DNA from: Bubalus kerabau
Lineage: Eukaryota > Chordata > Mammalia > Artiodactyla > Bovidae
Direction of reading: 5' to 3'
Length of the DNA stretch: 64,000 nt
Assembly: GCF_029407905.1 (NCBI RefSeq)
Contig: NC_073626.1
Span: 79,449,482 to 79,513,481 of the forward strand
Of the stretch, positions 10,327-22,814 are shown piece after piece. Made by a program: the position numbers and the translations under genes. Under the pieces are notes generated by a model that did not search any database, had not been told where the DNA came from, and saw only the letters and a program-made list of their open reading frames with translations. Each line of letters opens with the position of its first letter. Position 1 is the first letter of the stretch.

Positions 10327-11456
10327 GCAAGGTGAAAAGACAGCCTTCAGAATGGGAGAAGATAATAGCAAATGAAGCAACTGACAAACAACTAATCTCG
10401 AGAATATACAAGCAACTCCTACAGCTCAACTCCAGAAAAATAAATGACCCAATCAAAAAATGGGCCAAAGAACTAAATAGACATTTCTCCAAAGAAGACA
10501 TACAGATGGCTAACAAACACATGAAAAGATGCTCAACATCACTCATTATCAGAGAAATGCAAATCAAAACCACTATGAGGTACCATTTCACACCAGTCAG
10601 AATGGCTGCAATCCAAAAGTCTACAAGTAATAAATGCTGGAGAGGGTGTGGAGAAAAGGGAACCCTCTTACACTGTTGGTGGGAATGCAAACTAGTACAG
10701 CCACTATGGAGAACAGTGTGGAGATTCCTTAAAAAACTGGAAATAGACATGCCTTATGATCCAGCAATCCCACTGCTGGGCATACACACTGAGAAAACCA
10801 GAAGGGAAAGAGACACGAGTACCCCAATGTTCATCGCAGCACTGTTTATAATAGCCAGGACATGGAAGCAACCTAGATGTCCATCAGCAGATGAATGGAT
10901 AAGAAAGCTTTGGTACATATACACAATGGAGTATTATTCAGCCATTAAAAAGAATACATTTGAATCAGTTCTAATGAGGTGGATGAAACTGGAGCCTATT
11001 ATACAGAGTGAAGTAAGCCAGAAAGAAAAACACCAATACAGTATACTAACGCATATATATGGAATTTAGAAAGATGGTAACAATAACCCTGTGTACGAGA
11101 CAGCAAAAGAGACACTGATGTATAGAACAGTCTTATGGACTCTGTGGGAGAGGGAGAGGGTGGGAAGATTTGGGAGAATGGCATTGAAACATGTAAAATA
11201 TCATGTATGAAATGAGTTGCCAGTCCAGGTTCGATGCACGATACTGGATGCTTGGGGCTGGTGCACTGGGACGACCCAGAGGGATGGAATGGGGAGGGAG
11301 GAGGGAAGAGGGTTCAGGATGGGGAACACATGTATACCTGTGGCGGATTCATTTTGATATTTGGCAAATCTAATACAGTTATGTAAAGTTTAAAAATAAA
11401 ATAAAATTAAAAAAAAATAATAAAATAAAATAAAATTAAAAAAAAAAAAAAAAAAA
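10327..11456 (+). mobile_element. 5'-truncated bovine L1 (ORF2 C-terminus, 3'UTR, poly-A)
   Basis: A 245-codon open frame (10332-11069) is the C-terminal end of L1 ORF2: QPSEWEKII, the Cys-rich motif C-x3-C-x7-H-x4-C (CWRGCGEKGTLLHCWWEC, intact here), MPYDPAIPLLG, YIYTMEYYSAIKKN and the end HIYGI. A 3'UTR with a G-rich tract (GGGAGAGGGAGAGGGTGGG) follows, then an A-rich tail ending near 11456. The copy begins abruptly within ORF2, so it is a dead 5'-truncated insertion, although the remaining frame has no stop. I could not settle its target duplication. The other frames here are shadows. Confidence 0.93.
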
Positions 11457-14124
11457 GGAAACCTAAAAAAAAAAGGAGACTCCAAAGGGAAATTACTGAT
11501 TCAGATACAAATGATCAATTGCTGATAAAATGTTAGACAAATGTTTGATGGTGAATAGGACGTGCAATATGGTGCCAAAGCACCACCATACAGATTCCTT
11601 CTTTAGGTCACAAGGAGAGTAAGGGAACTGCATACTGGATATTTATACCACCTCAATTCAGTGCCAGTCTTAGCACCACTGATGCCCACACAACACTGTC
11701 TTGTGACGTGAGACAATATGAAATATTCAACATCACCCAGGATACTTATATTTTTTCATTTAGTTAAAAACTTAACTTTGATCAAAGCTTTTAGATCTAA
11801 TGTATAGTTTATCTAAAAAACACAGTATAGAGGGGGAAAACTATAAAAAATCAAGCAGGCAAATATAGAAGATGAGTTATTTTATGGGATGACTGGTTCA
11901 TTCTTCTAACAAATCAGTGTCATGAAAAAGGGGAGTCTTATATGTTAATAGAGATTTAGGGGACATAACAACTTGATATAATGTAATGTCCTACATTAGA
12001 TCCTGACTTGGACAAACAGGTATAAAGGACCATTCTTCAAACATCTAGGAAATTTTTATTGGTATTAGATGATAATAACAAATTATTTATTTTAAAGCAT
12101 GGTATTATTTTGAACCTGTAGGAGAAAATTTTTGAAATAACATATTGTTCTCAGCCTCTGTTAGGAATCTGATGCTAAATGACAGAAGCAGTCCATTTGG
12201 TTATCAAAGGGTGGTGAATAGGAGGTAGTTGTCTCTCTGGAAACGATCCACTGCATATTTCCAGGGCTCCTGTAGCCTCTCAGAAGCCATGACTGAAGTC
12301 TCAAGCAGATTGCCTCAAGGGCTTGGCCACTCTGCTGCTTTACTGCAGTCAATTCATTGAATTGTGGGTTCTCGGGGAGATGAAAACTCTGTCACCATTG
12401 AAAACCCTTCTGCTCGGTCTCTCCCTTGAATAAGCCCCCAACTAAACTCAAATCTAATTCTCTTTTCTTAAACCAATCCCAGTGCAACAGGATGAGGGGC
12501 AGGGTGAAGGCTGGCTCTCGAGCACATGGCTACTGAGAATGCCACAGCATCTCTGCTGTGCAGCAAAGATCCATGAGGCCAGGTGGCTTTGGCATGCTGG
12601 GCTGGCAGCAGTAGGGGAAGTCACCTTGGTCCAAAACTGGGTCTCAGCGTTGCAGCCTCCAAAAATTAGTCTGCCAGTTCTTTGAGGGGTAATGTATTTT
12701 CAGGAGCTGAGTTGTACTAACCAAACTCAAAACAGTCATATTTGAAAAGTAGAATGCTATTGTGTGACTTTACAGTGAGTACAATAATCTGGACCAAACT
12801 TTCCCCCTGACTAATTCGTTGTTATACTCTGCAGACCAAATTACACATTAGAAGGAAAACAGAGGAAGCAGGGTGCTTTTTGAAGATCTGACCAATCAGG
12901 CTGGTCTTATAACTGGACTTTTTTAACTTTAGGGTTAGAATCAGTCACTTTTTTTCTTAGACAGGAATAGAGACATGCTGGCTACCCTTTGATTTGCCAT
13001 TTCCTAGATTTCATTTAAATTTCTTCATGCAGTTTTTATTAATTTGGATAAAGCTTGCAAGATTGTGTCTTATCTTTTATCAATTATAATGTAGAATGGT
13101 TTCTAGAACTGAGAAACCCACTAGTTGTTTACTAATGAGACAATTAGTCATTCACTTACAAGCACATTCTATTTTAAAGCAGCTTATTTTGAAATTAAGG
13201 TTATTCAACCTTAATTTCTGCAATCTCTGAATAAGATGGCAGTTATTCATTGTGGGTCGATTTTTCTTAGCTTCCTACTGTCTTCAGATTTGGGAATAGT
13301 TCCTGGAAACTCTTGTCTTACTTGGTAGCCCTGGGAGAAAGGCTAATCAGAATAACCAAGCAAATTTGTTCCTGCCTCTTTGATAACTCTGAAAAAAAAT
13401 CTTTTGTACATGGAGTTTTTAATATGAAGAGGTCAATTTCTTTTTTCTAAGAAGCAGCAATCAATCCACCCTGCCAAAGTTAAGCTCAGACTAAGATATT
13501 TTAAGTAGGAGGGAGGCACGCTTCAGACAAATAAGTCAAACAATTTTCCTTCTGGAAGTTATTACTATGAAAGATAATAGAAGACATAAACACCTTGAAA
13601 TGGTTTCAGTAAGTTCAAGTTCTAAAGGTAAATTAAGGCATTTAAGGGATGGTATCAGAGAAGAGGACACTGCCCTTTGTAAGAGATCCCATGCTAACCT
13701 GAGTGCTAACAAGGCTTCTATGTGAGCTGGCCATAGGCTAAACCCAAATGGCAACTCAAGAATTATTGTTTAGTTCTTATATGGAATGTGAACATTCAAA
13801 GGGCTGAGGGTATATATGTGAAACAATACCCAGATCTGAATCTGCCAGCATTGTATCAACTATGTATTAACTCTTTCCTGAATTATATCAGCTAGGTGTC
13901 ATTGCATATTCTTACTGCTTACATTTATTTAAATAGCTTTGAAAGCACAGAAGATTGGAGGATAATGTTTTAAGAACACAAATTATAAAGTTGGAAGACA
14001 CCCAGAGTGTATAAGTTAATGCATGTTTATTACAAAAACTGGAAAGTTAAGATTTCTAGAATGCTGTGTTGTTTTTTATTCACCGCCACCACCACAATAA
14101 ATATTTGCCAAGCACATGCTAAAT
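11457..14124. other. Intron sequence, mostly unassigned
   Basis: No recognised gene. Short frames at 12161-12352, 12482-12685 and 13536-13754 have no domain. One 67-nt exon-like segment at 13322-13388 was examined and rejected. Confidence 0.4.
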
Positions 14125-14310
14125 CTCCCCAGGGTTGTATTCATATTTCTGTGCTTTTATCTGCAATGTCATCTTCTCCCTTGACCACCTGGCCATTGCA
14201 TCCTTACCCTTTAGCTCTGGCGTTGGCTCCTCTGAAGAGTCTTTCCTGCCCCATCCCCACCCCGGCTACCTCTCCCACTTGGGGCAGAGTTGGAGGTCCT
14301 TGGTGTATTT
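14125..14310 (+). repeat. L2 LINE 3' region fragment
   Basis: ATCTTCTCCCTTGACCACC, GAAGAGTCTTTCCTGCCCC are L2-type phrases. The 105- and 74-codon frames are within or beside it. Confidence 0.5.
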
Positions 14311-15057
14311 CCACAGTCTACTGAGCATAACCATACTGAAAACTTGGTTCTGCAACTGACTTATCTGGTACTACATCCTGACCAATTAAAAATGTCTGAA
14401 AATCATCTATTGAAGGTGAGCTTTATCAAATTTTGATCAAGGGAGAGAAAGCAAAGAGCAAGTACCATAATATACTTGGTTTTTGAGATATCAGAGCTGT
14501 TCCTATTGCTGTGCTCATCAGTTTTATCTTTTCTTCTCTAGTTTTTATTTGATGAAAATGCTCTCAACTCCCAAGTGGTCTGAATATTCACTAATCACTA
14601 ATCAATGAAAATGCAGCAATATCTGACTTTCTCCCCAAAGTAAATGACTAAACGAACTGGTGGCAAAATGTTTCCTTTTTTCCCTCTTTCCGATTAAAAA
14701 TATATATTCACTGTTGTACTGTATAAAATATAGATATTCAAGGAGAAGAAAATAAAGAAATGGAAGAATATCCACACCCAGATATAATATCTTGCTTCAC
14801 ATATTTTCAGATGCTTTTCTATGTATATAATATACATTAAAAAATAATGGCTCATGATATATTTGCCATTATAGCGTACTTTTTGTATTATGAGCATCTT
14901 CCCACATATGTATGTGGAATACAACATAACATTTATGTAGTATACACCTATGTCATATTTATGGCTGTACAACACTACATAATTGGTTGGTATCACAAGT
15001 GATGTAAGTAATCTCTTATTTTTGGATATTTGTTTCCAGTTTTATGACATTGTAAAT
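14311..15057. other. AT-rich intron sequence
   Basis: TATAATATACATT-type AT-rich DNA, perhaps a very old LINE 3' end, not assignable. The 100-codon minus frame is low-complexity Tyr/Ile and not a gene. Confidence 0.4.
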
Positions 15058-15261
15058 GTGCTCAGTTAGTCATGTCTGACTTTTTGTGATCTCATGGACT
15101 GTAGCCTACCAGGCTCCTCTGTCCATGGGTCCTCCCAGGCAAGAATACTGGAGTGGGTTGCCATTTCCTACTCCAGGGAATCTTCCCAACCTAGTTATTG
15201 AACCTGCATCTCTTTGGTCTCTGGCATTGGCAGATGGATTCTTTACCACTAGAACCACCTG
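15058..15261 (-). repeat. Bov-tA SINE
   Basis: Inverted Bov-tA from the tail (GTGCTCAGTTAGTCATGTC) to the tRNA head (TTCTTTACCACTAGAACCAC). Short flanking repeat GTAAAT (15052-15057, 15262-15267). Confidence 0.92.
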
Positions 15262-16247
15262 GTAAATAATGGGTCATTAAGGATATGTGCATATAGTTAT
15301 GAATATATCCAATTTAATATCCAAAAATTTTCCAATTTTTAATTAGGATAAATTTAATTTAAAGCTATTAGCTTAAATGATGAACAAATTTTCTATTTTA
15401 AAGCTTTTGAATTGTATCATCAAATTCTCCTTTAAAAAGTAACAAAAATTAACATTCATAACTATAAAAGTATGAAAGGCCCCACTTATATCATCAACAC
15501 TGGGTATTATCAGTATTTTTCATCTTTGCTTACCTCTTAAGTAAAAAAAAAAAAATTTAACTCATTTTTATTTTAGTTGACATTTCTTGATTCTGAAGAG
15601 GGAAAACATTATTCCTGGGGTTTAATATATGATATGAAGGAAATACAAAAAGCATAGGAGAAAGGAAAAGAGTAATCATACAAAATAAGATCACCACTAC
15701 AGTAGGAAAAAAGGAAACATAAAGGAATGATCACAGCTTTTGTATTTTTTTTTCCATTGGGTTTGCTACTTGGTAACTTTCTGTTTTGAATGCATGCACT
15801 GTATCTTACCCCAAGTCAGTGTCATTACTCAATAAGTTGAATATGCAAATTATGCTTAAGTATATGGATATTTGTTTGCTCTTGGACACATTCTAAATTT
15901 TAGAACATGGCTCAAGGAGAAATTCATAAAAGGGCTCAAAAAGGCTACAAATGTTTCATGATGCCGTTGCTCCAAGTTAGCACTACTAGTTTATGTACTT
16001 ATGCTAATTTCCCAAATCCCACTGAGCCCTTTAAATCTGATCATATTTGTCTGCCTCATTGCTTTTCCCCAACCACAAGTCCATACAACCTTAATTTGCC
16101 ACTTCTGTATCCTCATTTCTTTAATTTTTTTCTCCTTTACTATTTTATTACAGGCAGCTATCACTATGTAAAGTCAAATGTAAGAGCAGAAGATTTTCTT
16201 CATTCTGCTGAGAATTCTTGTCTTATTGGGGGAAAAAAAAGGACACT
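15262..16247. other. AT-rich intron sequence
   Basis: No recognised repeat. The 140-codon frame at 15907-16329 runs into the Bov-A2 SINE and has no domain, so I do not call it. Confidence 0.4.
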
Positions 16248-16259
16248 CAACACTCAACA

Positions 16260-16534
16260 CGGAGAAGGCAATGGCACCCCACTCCAGTACTCTTGCCTGG
16301 AAAATCCCATGGATGGAGGAGCCTGGTAGGCTGCAGTCCATGGGGTCGCTAGGAGTCGGACACGACTGAGGGACTTCACTTTCACTTTTCACTTTCATGC
16401 ATTGGAGAAGGAAATGGCAACCCACTCCAGTGTTCTTGCCTGGAGAATCCCAGAGACGGGGGAGCCTGGTGGGCTGCCATCTATGGGGTCGCACAGAGTC
16501 GGACACGACTGAAGCGACTTAGCAGCAGCAGCAG
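16260..16534 (+). repeat. Bov-A2 SINE with 12-nt target duplication
   Basis: Complete dimer with the TTCACTTTTCACTTTCATGC linker and CAGCAGCAGCAG end. Direct repeats CAACACTCAACA at 16248-16259 and 16535-16546. Confidence 0.95.
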
Positions 16535-16546
16535 CAACACTCAACA

Positions 16547-16960
16547 TAAAGCTGACTTCAGTTCTTTGTCAGCAACCACGGGAGCCATGAGAAAATCTGA
16601 CCTCAGGCTTGGGGATGGAGTTAAGATAGAGTAGTGAGGAAGAACACATGACCCAGAGGGCTGTAGTGCCACGGGCTGAGGGCCCCAGCACAGCCAGAAG
16701 AGCTGACCATTCAATTGCCACATCTACACGAGCAATATAGAGCCTACCAGGGTCTCCACTTCACAGCTGAAGCTTAGGCTTTTTGAGGAGCCTGCTCTGG
16801 AGGCACCTAGATCTGCATATACAAACCCAGATCCCATGGATGCAGAGCCTGTGCACTCAGCCTGCAGTGCCATTTTGTTACTGGACTATTCCAGATATTC
16901 ACTCAATCTTATCTGGGATCTTAATAAATGACACCTGGGGTGACAAATGTCTAACTATAA
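16547..16960. other. Unassigned intron sequence
   Basis: Moderately GC-rich compared with its neighbours and contains AATAAA near 16924. Possibly a decayed retroposon or LTR, but no diagnostic ends were seen. Confidence 0.35.
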
Positions 16961-16970
16961 AAAACATGCT

Positions 16971-17101
16971 GCTGCTGCTAAGTTGCTTCAGCCGTGTCTG
17001 ACTCCTAGCGACCCCATGGACTTCAGCCTACCAGGTTCCCCTGTCCATGGGATTTTCCAGGCAAGAGTACTGGAGTGGGGTGCCATTGCCTTCTCCAAAA
17101 C
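16971..17101 (-). repeat. Bov-A SINE monomer with target duplication
   Basis: Inverted single Bov-A unit beginning GCTGCTGCTAAGTTGCTTC. Flanked by AAAACATGCT (16961-16970 and 17102-17111). Confidence 0.93.
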
Positions 17102-17309
17102 AAAACATGCTGGGGGCAGATTAAATTAAACTAGGTCTGGAGATAACTCTTAAACCCTGACCTGCTGACATTTTACTCACCTTATGTCTGTGGGCTAATA
17201 TTAAGATTATAAACATTTATGCCACACTCAAGGCTCCAATTTGGTGGCAAGCTTTGAGATTCTGTATGATTGTAAGAACAATAGATACTACATTGACAAT
17301 ATAAGGTCC

Positions 17310-17605
17310 TGAATAGCCTCTCAGGCATTACTCATTTATTCCACAAATATTTATTGAGCCCCTTTAATTTATCTCCTACTGTTTTGGGGGATACAAAAGT
17401 GAACAGGAAATCTAAGATGCCTCTGCTCCTAAGAACCTATATTTCTAGCAGGGAAAGTAGACAATAAATGAAAAAATAAGTAAATATGTTAGTATGTTAA
17501 ACAGAAGAGCCAAAGAAGAAAATTAAAGCAAAGAAGGGGTAAAAGAAGTGTTGGAGGCAGGGTCTGCAATTTTAGATTAAGTGGGTACAGAAGGTGATAT
17601 GTAAG
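17310..17605 (-). repeat. L2 LINE fragment, reverse orientation
   Basis: TATTTATTGAGCCCC, GGGGGATACAAAAGTGAAC and GTAGACAATAAATG occur in the order of an inverted L2 coding region. Confidence 0.65.
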
Positions 17606-17626
17606 TAAAAGATCTTAGTAAATAAA

Positions 17627-17832
17627 TATATTTCCCTTGTGGTTCAGACAGTAAAGAGTCTGCCTGCAGTATGGAAGACCTGGGTTTGATCCCTGGGTCG
17701 GGAAGATCTCCTAAAAAAGGGAATGGCAACCCACTCCAGTATTCTTGCCTGGAGAATTTCATGGACAGAGGAGTCTGGCGGGCTACAGTCCATGGGGTCA
17801 CAAATAATCAGACATGACTGAGTGCCTAACAC
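17627..17832 (+). repeat. Bov-tA SINE with target duplication
   Basis: Full Bov-tA (GTGGTTCAGACAGTAAAG head, GACATGACTGAGTGCCTAAC tail). Direct repeats TAGTAAATAAA at 17616-17626 and 17833-17843. Confidence 0.95.
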
Positions 17833-17974
17833 TAGTAAATAAAAGAGAATTCACGTCTTTGAAAGTGTTATCAAAAAAAACTCCTAATAGGTAAAAAAAA
17901 CTTTATATGTTATGGTACCTTGGGGCTGGAGGACTGATGTAAACACTTGGTAAAAGTTTAGCAACACTCTTTAT

Positions 17975-18035
17975 GATGTGTGTGTGTATATATATATATA
18001 TTCATGATATATATACACATATTCATGATACATTA
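17975..18035. repeat. TG/TA microsatellite
   Basis: GTGTGTGTGTATATATATATAT followed by partly inverted TTCATGATATATATA units. Confidence 0.85.
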
Positions 18036-18634
18036 GTTCTAAAGCACTTAGGCTAGTGTTGTTATATAAAATATAGGACACGCAGTTAAATTTGAATTCC
18101 AGGTACAAGATGAATAGTTCTTTTACAATAAAAATTTTCAAATACTTCATGGGACATAGTTATGTTAAAAAGCAATCTGTTTTTTACATAAAATTAAAAT
18201 ATCAGTGGGTATCCTGTATCTTTATCTGCCAAATATGGCAAGTCTAACTTGGGCAAATCAGCACCTCAGCTTCTTCATCAGCAAAACATAAATAAAAAGT
18301 CTTGCCAAACTGGGGCATGGCAGAATAAAATAAAAATATAACAGGGTTTAAAAAGGGTTAAATTGAGACGTGTATATGGTTAGAATTTAGAAATAAAACA
18401 CACACGCAGTAACGTGTTATACTTATTGCAGTTCTGCAAGACAAGTCCCTGAACATGGACACTTCAGGCTGCACAGGATAGAGAATGACAGTGACAAGTA
18501 TCTGGCATGGCTTTCATTCTGTCACCTTCCTCTCTCCTTTGGGTGGGGTCATAGGTAACTTGTGGGTTAAGTTACAGGCTTAGCACTTTTAAGACTTGTA
18601 GAGGCAAAGCAAGAGACCATTCACTACGCTTTTT
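18036..18634. other. Intron sequence, nothing recognised
   Basis: No open frame, exon or repeat identified. Confidence 0.35.
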
Positions 18635-18760
18635 TTCACATTGTAAGTGGGGAAACTGAGGCCCAGGGGCTGATATAACATGTTCAAGTGAGTTAGAGGG
18701 AGAAACGGGTCTAACAGCCACATTCGTTGGACGATGCTCCTGTCAGCAGTGCAGCCCTCA
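18635..18760 (-). repeat. MIR SINE fragment
   Basis: GGGGAAACTGAGGCCCAGGG and GTTCAAGTGAGTTAGAGGG match the inverted MIR core. Confidence 0.6.
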
Positions 18761-19139
18761 AAGATAATATTTAATCCCATTTTCCTCCCTTAGTTCTGAA
18801 AGCAGTGCTCCGTTTGCAGAAAGAAAAGCAAGAAGCACTGAAACGCAGAGCAGGATGAGCATGGCTTGAAGTGATGGGACCCACAGACAGATGAGGAGGG
18901 GGCATAAGAAACGCTATTTAGGAAGTGTTGAAAAATGAGGTGAAAAAGTCCAAGACTGTGTGTGGTGGGTGCTGACTAGTCAGTGAGGTCACAGCGGAGC
19001 TCAAGGACAGATACCTAGCAGTGCCATGCTGATGTGATCAGAGATGTAGGTGTGGATGGAGAGGGATCAGTTTCTAAAGAAAAAGTGGCTGATGGACTGC
19101 CCTGTCTAGAAGAGGGATGTAGTACTGTCTTTTTTCTTT
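18761..19139. other. Intron sequence, nothing recognised
   Basis: Purine-rich single-copy-looking stretch without coding signal. Confidence 0.35.
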
Positions 19140-20290
19140 TTTTTTTTTCATTTTAACATTTTAATTTAACTCAACTTCATATTTAGAAAGAAGAAACAAG
19201 AATAGTGTACGGAGTTCTGTATATTCCTCAGCAGATTCTCCAGATATTAGAACGTGCACATTTGCTTTATCCTCTCTTTGTGTCTCTGACTTTCTTTTGG
19301 TACATGTATACCGATAATACACACATACAAATACGTAAATTTTTTCTCCGAATCATCTAAGAGTCAGTTGTACCTGATACTCCTTTACCCCTAAATACTT
19401 CAGTGTGTATTTCTTAAAGGCAAGGGTATTCTCCTATATGACTGTAGCACAATGCTCAAAGTCAGGAAATTAATATTACTATAATGCTATTACCCAATGT
19501 ATAGATTACACTCAGATTTTGCCAATTGTCTCAATGATGTCTTCCATAGAAAAAGAAAATTTTGGATCGTACATTGTATTCAGTTGTCATGTTCCTTAAT
19601 CTCCTTTCACCTGGAACACTTCCTCAGTCACACTCTGCATTTGATTTTGAAGCCCACGGGTCAGTCATTTTGGAAGAAGTCCTTTTGTTTGGTTTGTCTG
19701 CTGTTTCTTCATGATTAAATTCAAGTTATGCATATTTTGCTGGAAATCCACTGAAGTGATGCTGTTTTCGGTGCACCCTATCAGGAGGCATGTGCTGTCA
19801 ATTGTCTGATTATTGGTGGTACTAACTTGCATCACTTGGTTAAGGTGGTGTCCACCAGGTTTCTCCCACTGTTCTTTTGAAACTAACAAACATCTTATGA
19901 AGATTTCTTCTACAACACTGTTACCCCTTAAGCTTTTACCTATTTGTTTTAGCATCTGTGGAAGATTCCTGCCTGAAACAATGATTATTTTGATAGCTGC
20001 CAATGGTGATTTTCTGTCTTCATCATTCTTTTTACATGTGTTTCACATTTGACTGTTTCTTTCTTCCTTCCCCACCTCCTTCCCTTCCTCCCCTACCTCC
20101 CTTCCTTCCTCTGCCTCCTTTGTTCCTTCATTTCCTCCTTCCTTCTATCAATGTGGATTCATGAATTCTTACTTTATCCAATGTATTATATTCTTTTATC
20201 ATTATTTACTTTGATAGTGAAGTTGTCCTCCATTTGGCTTAATTTTAATGGGTTGGGAGTAACAGACTTCAAAACAAGGACTTCAGAAAG
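19140..20290 (-). mobile_element. Ancient L1 3' end
   Basis: Starts with a T-run and holds phrases of old mammalian L1 3' ends in inverse orientation (GATTTTGCCAATTGTCTC, TGATAGCTGCCAATGGTG, ATCAATGTGGATTCATG). Includes a CCTT-rich run at about 20060-20150. The 112-codon minus frame and plus frames of 79-83 codons are by-products. Confidence 0.65.
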
Positions 20291-20359
20291 GAATGTATAA
20301 TACTAAGGAGTACATAAAGAAAGGTGAATTCCTCCAAAAAAACAATAACTCTCCTTATT

Positions 20360-20590
20360 ACTACTATTTATGAGTGCTTTTGTGCATCAGATGAGATGCC
20401 ATGTGATTTGTGTAAGTTGTCTCATTTCACTTTCATGACCCTGTGAGGTTATCATTATGTCAATTTTACATTCCATTTAAAGATAAGAAGACAGAGACTC
20501 TGAGAAAATAAGTAAGTTCATCAAGATCTTACCCTTAGTAGTAGCAAGTCTGGTGGACTCCAGGGTCCCTGCTCTCAACCACTAGGCAAC
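20360..20590 (-). repeat. MIR SINE
   Basis: TTATGAGTGCTTTTGTGC, TGACCCTGTGAGGTTATCAT, TCTGGTGGACTCCAGGGTCC and the final TCTCAACCACTAGGC follow inverted MIR. Confidence 0.7.
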
Positions 20591-22229
20591 CCTACAAATA
20601 GGGGTGGAAACCTTCAGGAAAGGAAAAGGTCTTAGAAGCAAGGCTGCACTGTTCCTGTGGGCAGCTGGACATTAGTACCAGGATTTGCAGAGTCATCTAA
20701 GCTTTTTGTATTTTTACAAATGGGGCAATAATTACCTACAATTCTGTCATTAGTGTAGAAACTTCCCTAACCTGCATTGTGAAAAGCATCTAACCCTGCC
20801 TAAAATCCAGGGAGGAAAGCATAAAGGACTCATTTGTGCCAATGTCAGCTGACACAGATCCAGAAAGACATGAGTTGGCCAAGTCACCAAAGGAAGCATT
20901 CCCATGGGTCGAGACAAGCGAATTTAGGCAGAGAAGAGACAACTGAGGGAACAGTAGAGCAGGGATTCTGAAGAAATTCAGTTTCTATTCAACTCTTGAG
21001 ATCCCAGGTGAAGACAGGGCTGTGTAGCTCTCCCGCCAAGGCTAACATACAAGATCCTTCTTCCTGCAACAGTACTAGCATCTCTCTCACCACCACACCA
21101 CTTTTATTATTATATTTCAGATCCTATGAGAATAAGTTTGGGTGAAATAAACATATTACCTGCTAGTGAAACTAATTCTAACAACCATTTTGCCCTAGAG
21201 GGAAAAGCACAATTGAATCTGAGAATAGCATCCTTACCCTCCCAGGAGGAAGAAACTAAAAATAAAAGACAACAAGGTGCTTCCTGCCAGTGGGTAAATC
21301 CAATAAGCAAAGAAGATGCCTCAACCTGGCACTGGGCAGTTAACAGCCAGCCTGACTCCCTCCATCGGAGAATGGCCATGTGGTTCTCAGAGCTAACAGC
21401 TGCCAAGCAGAACCTCTCAGATTAACCCATAGGTGGTGTTGAACCACTTCCCATTAAGATATTTGCAAAGCAAACAAAAATGATAGCCCCATTCTGAGTG
21501 CTGGGAGCCGGCCAGGAGCTCTAGCTGTTCTTGTTGATACAAAGAGCTCTCCAGGGAGGGTCTGGGCCAGAGTGTGGAAGGCCACTCCTGCCTGCCTCTC
21601 CAGACTGTGTTGATCTTAAGCCATTAGAATCTCGGTATCAGGGGCTGTTTATTATCTAATTTCCCAATCACAGCAGTTGCTGGAGCTTTGTTTCACCAGA
21701 ACTCTCTACTTCTCTGTCTCCCTGACCTACACCATTCATGAGGGAAAGAAAAAATTCAGCTCTCCTCCTGTTATGTCTACTTATTAAGGAGACAAGTCTG
21801 AGAAGTTACTAAGATGCATACAGAGAGTGTGGTATTGCCACTGTCAACAGCTTCTGTGGCAAACACTTGTTAGGGTTCCTTCTGAATTTAAAGTAACCAT
21901 AGCAATGCTAATGGGAAATATGCTTGCATATTTGTGTCCTACAGGTAGGAGCAAGCTGCTGTTTAATTCACAAAATACACTTAGAGCTGAAACACTAATA
22001 TTTTTTCCTTCTAATCCAGAGGGTAAAATGAAATAAGGTTTAAAAGGCTGTGGACACATGCAAAGTTAATCTTCTTTCAACCTGGAGGATTGTAGTCTCA
22101 GTTTTTTTAACTGTTCATAAAGAATTGCTTTCACATAGGATTCATTTTTATACAAATATTGTTTCCTACAATATTTTCAACTTTAGCAAGTTTTCTTTTC
22201 TCAAGTTTCTTTTCTTTCAAAATAGCCTC
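20591..22229. other. Intron sequence, repeat-poor
   Basis: Little recognisable repeat. Overlapping frames at 21110-21425 on both strands have no domain. A 35-nt minus-strand segment at about 21160-21195 has passable splice signals but no family match. Confidence 0.4.
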
Positions 22230-22239
22230 CATATGCAAA

Positions 22240-22421
22240 GGTGAAAATGAAACGAAAGTTGCTCAGTTGTGTCCGACTCTTTGCGACCCCAATTCTCCAG
22301 GCCAGAACACTGGAGTGGGTAGCCTATCCCTTCTCCAGCAGATCTTCCTAACCGTGGAATTGAACTGGGGTCTCCTGCATTGCAAGTGAATTCTTTACCA
22401 ACCAAGCTATCAGGGAAGCCC
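22240..22421 (-). repeat. Bov-tA SINE with target duplication
   Basis: Inverted Bov-tA with a small internal deletion after TTTGCGACCCC and an intact head (TCAGGGAAGCCCC). Direct repeats CATATGCAAA at 22230-22239 and 22422-22431. Confidence 0.94.
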
Positions 22422-22680
22422 CATATGCAAACGTATTTTTTGTCAAAAACTCATTCTGAGCTTGAATTGAACAAAGGTCTTGATGAGGATACAAGCAAAA
22501 GTTGACACCAGAAAGGTGCTGAATTTCTAGAATTTCCTAAACTCATGGAATGAGTAATGCAGGAAGGGAACAAGGGATGGCAAAATGGTCAGAAGAATTT
22601 GTCAGATTTTGTCGTTACTGGAAATTGTCCTAAAGTTGTCCTTTAGGTTAGAAATCAGAATGTTAGAGGTATTAATTCTA

Positions 22681-22745
22681 TAGCGAGAGAGACAAAGAGA
22701 GAGATTGAGAGAGAAAGAAGGAAAGCGAGACAGATAGAGGTTGAG
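22681..22745. repeat. GA-rich low-complexity run
   Basis: GAGAGAGAC/AAAGAGAGAGA purine run. Confidence 0.85.
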
Positions 22746-22814
22746 ATTTCTTTAGAAAAAGTACAGGCATTATCTACTAAAAAAAAAAAAGTCTTTTTTT
22801 TTTAAAAAAGAAGA

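Noticed and set aside
13322..13388. 67-nt minus-strand segment with an excellent acceptor (TTTTTTTTCAG) and donor (CCAA|GTAAGAC), whose length would fit the missing MYO3B exon phase
   Set aside because: Joining it to TG from the exon at 34964 gives TGA at once, a second stop follows in the same frame, and the residues do not resemble the MYO3B tail.
16547..16960. Possible LTR (AATAAA and a GC-richer body)
   Set aside because: No TG...CA ends, primer site or paired copy could be seen.
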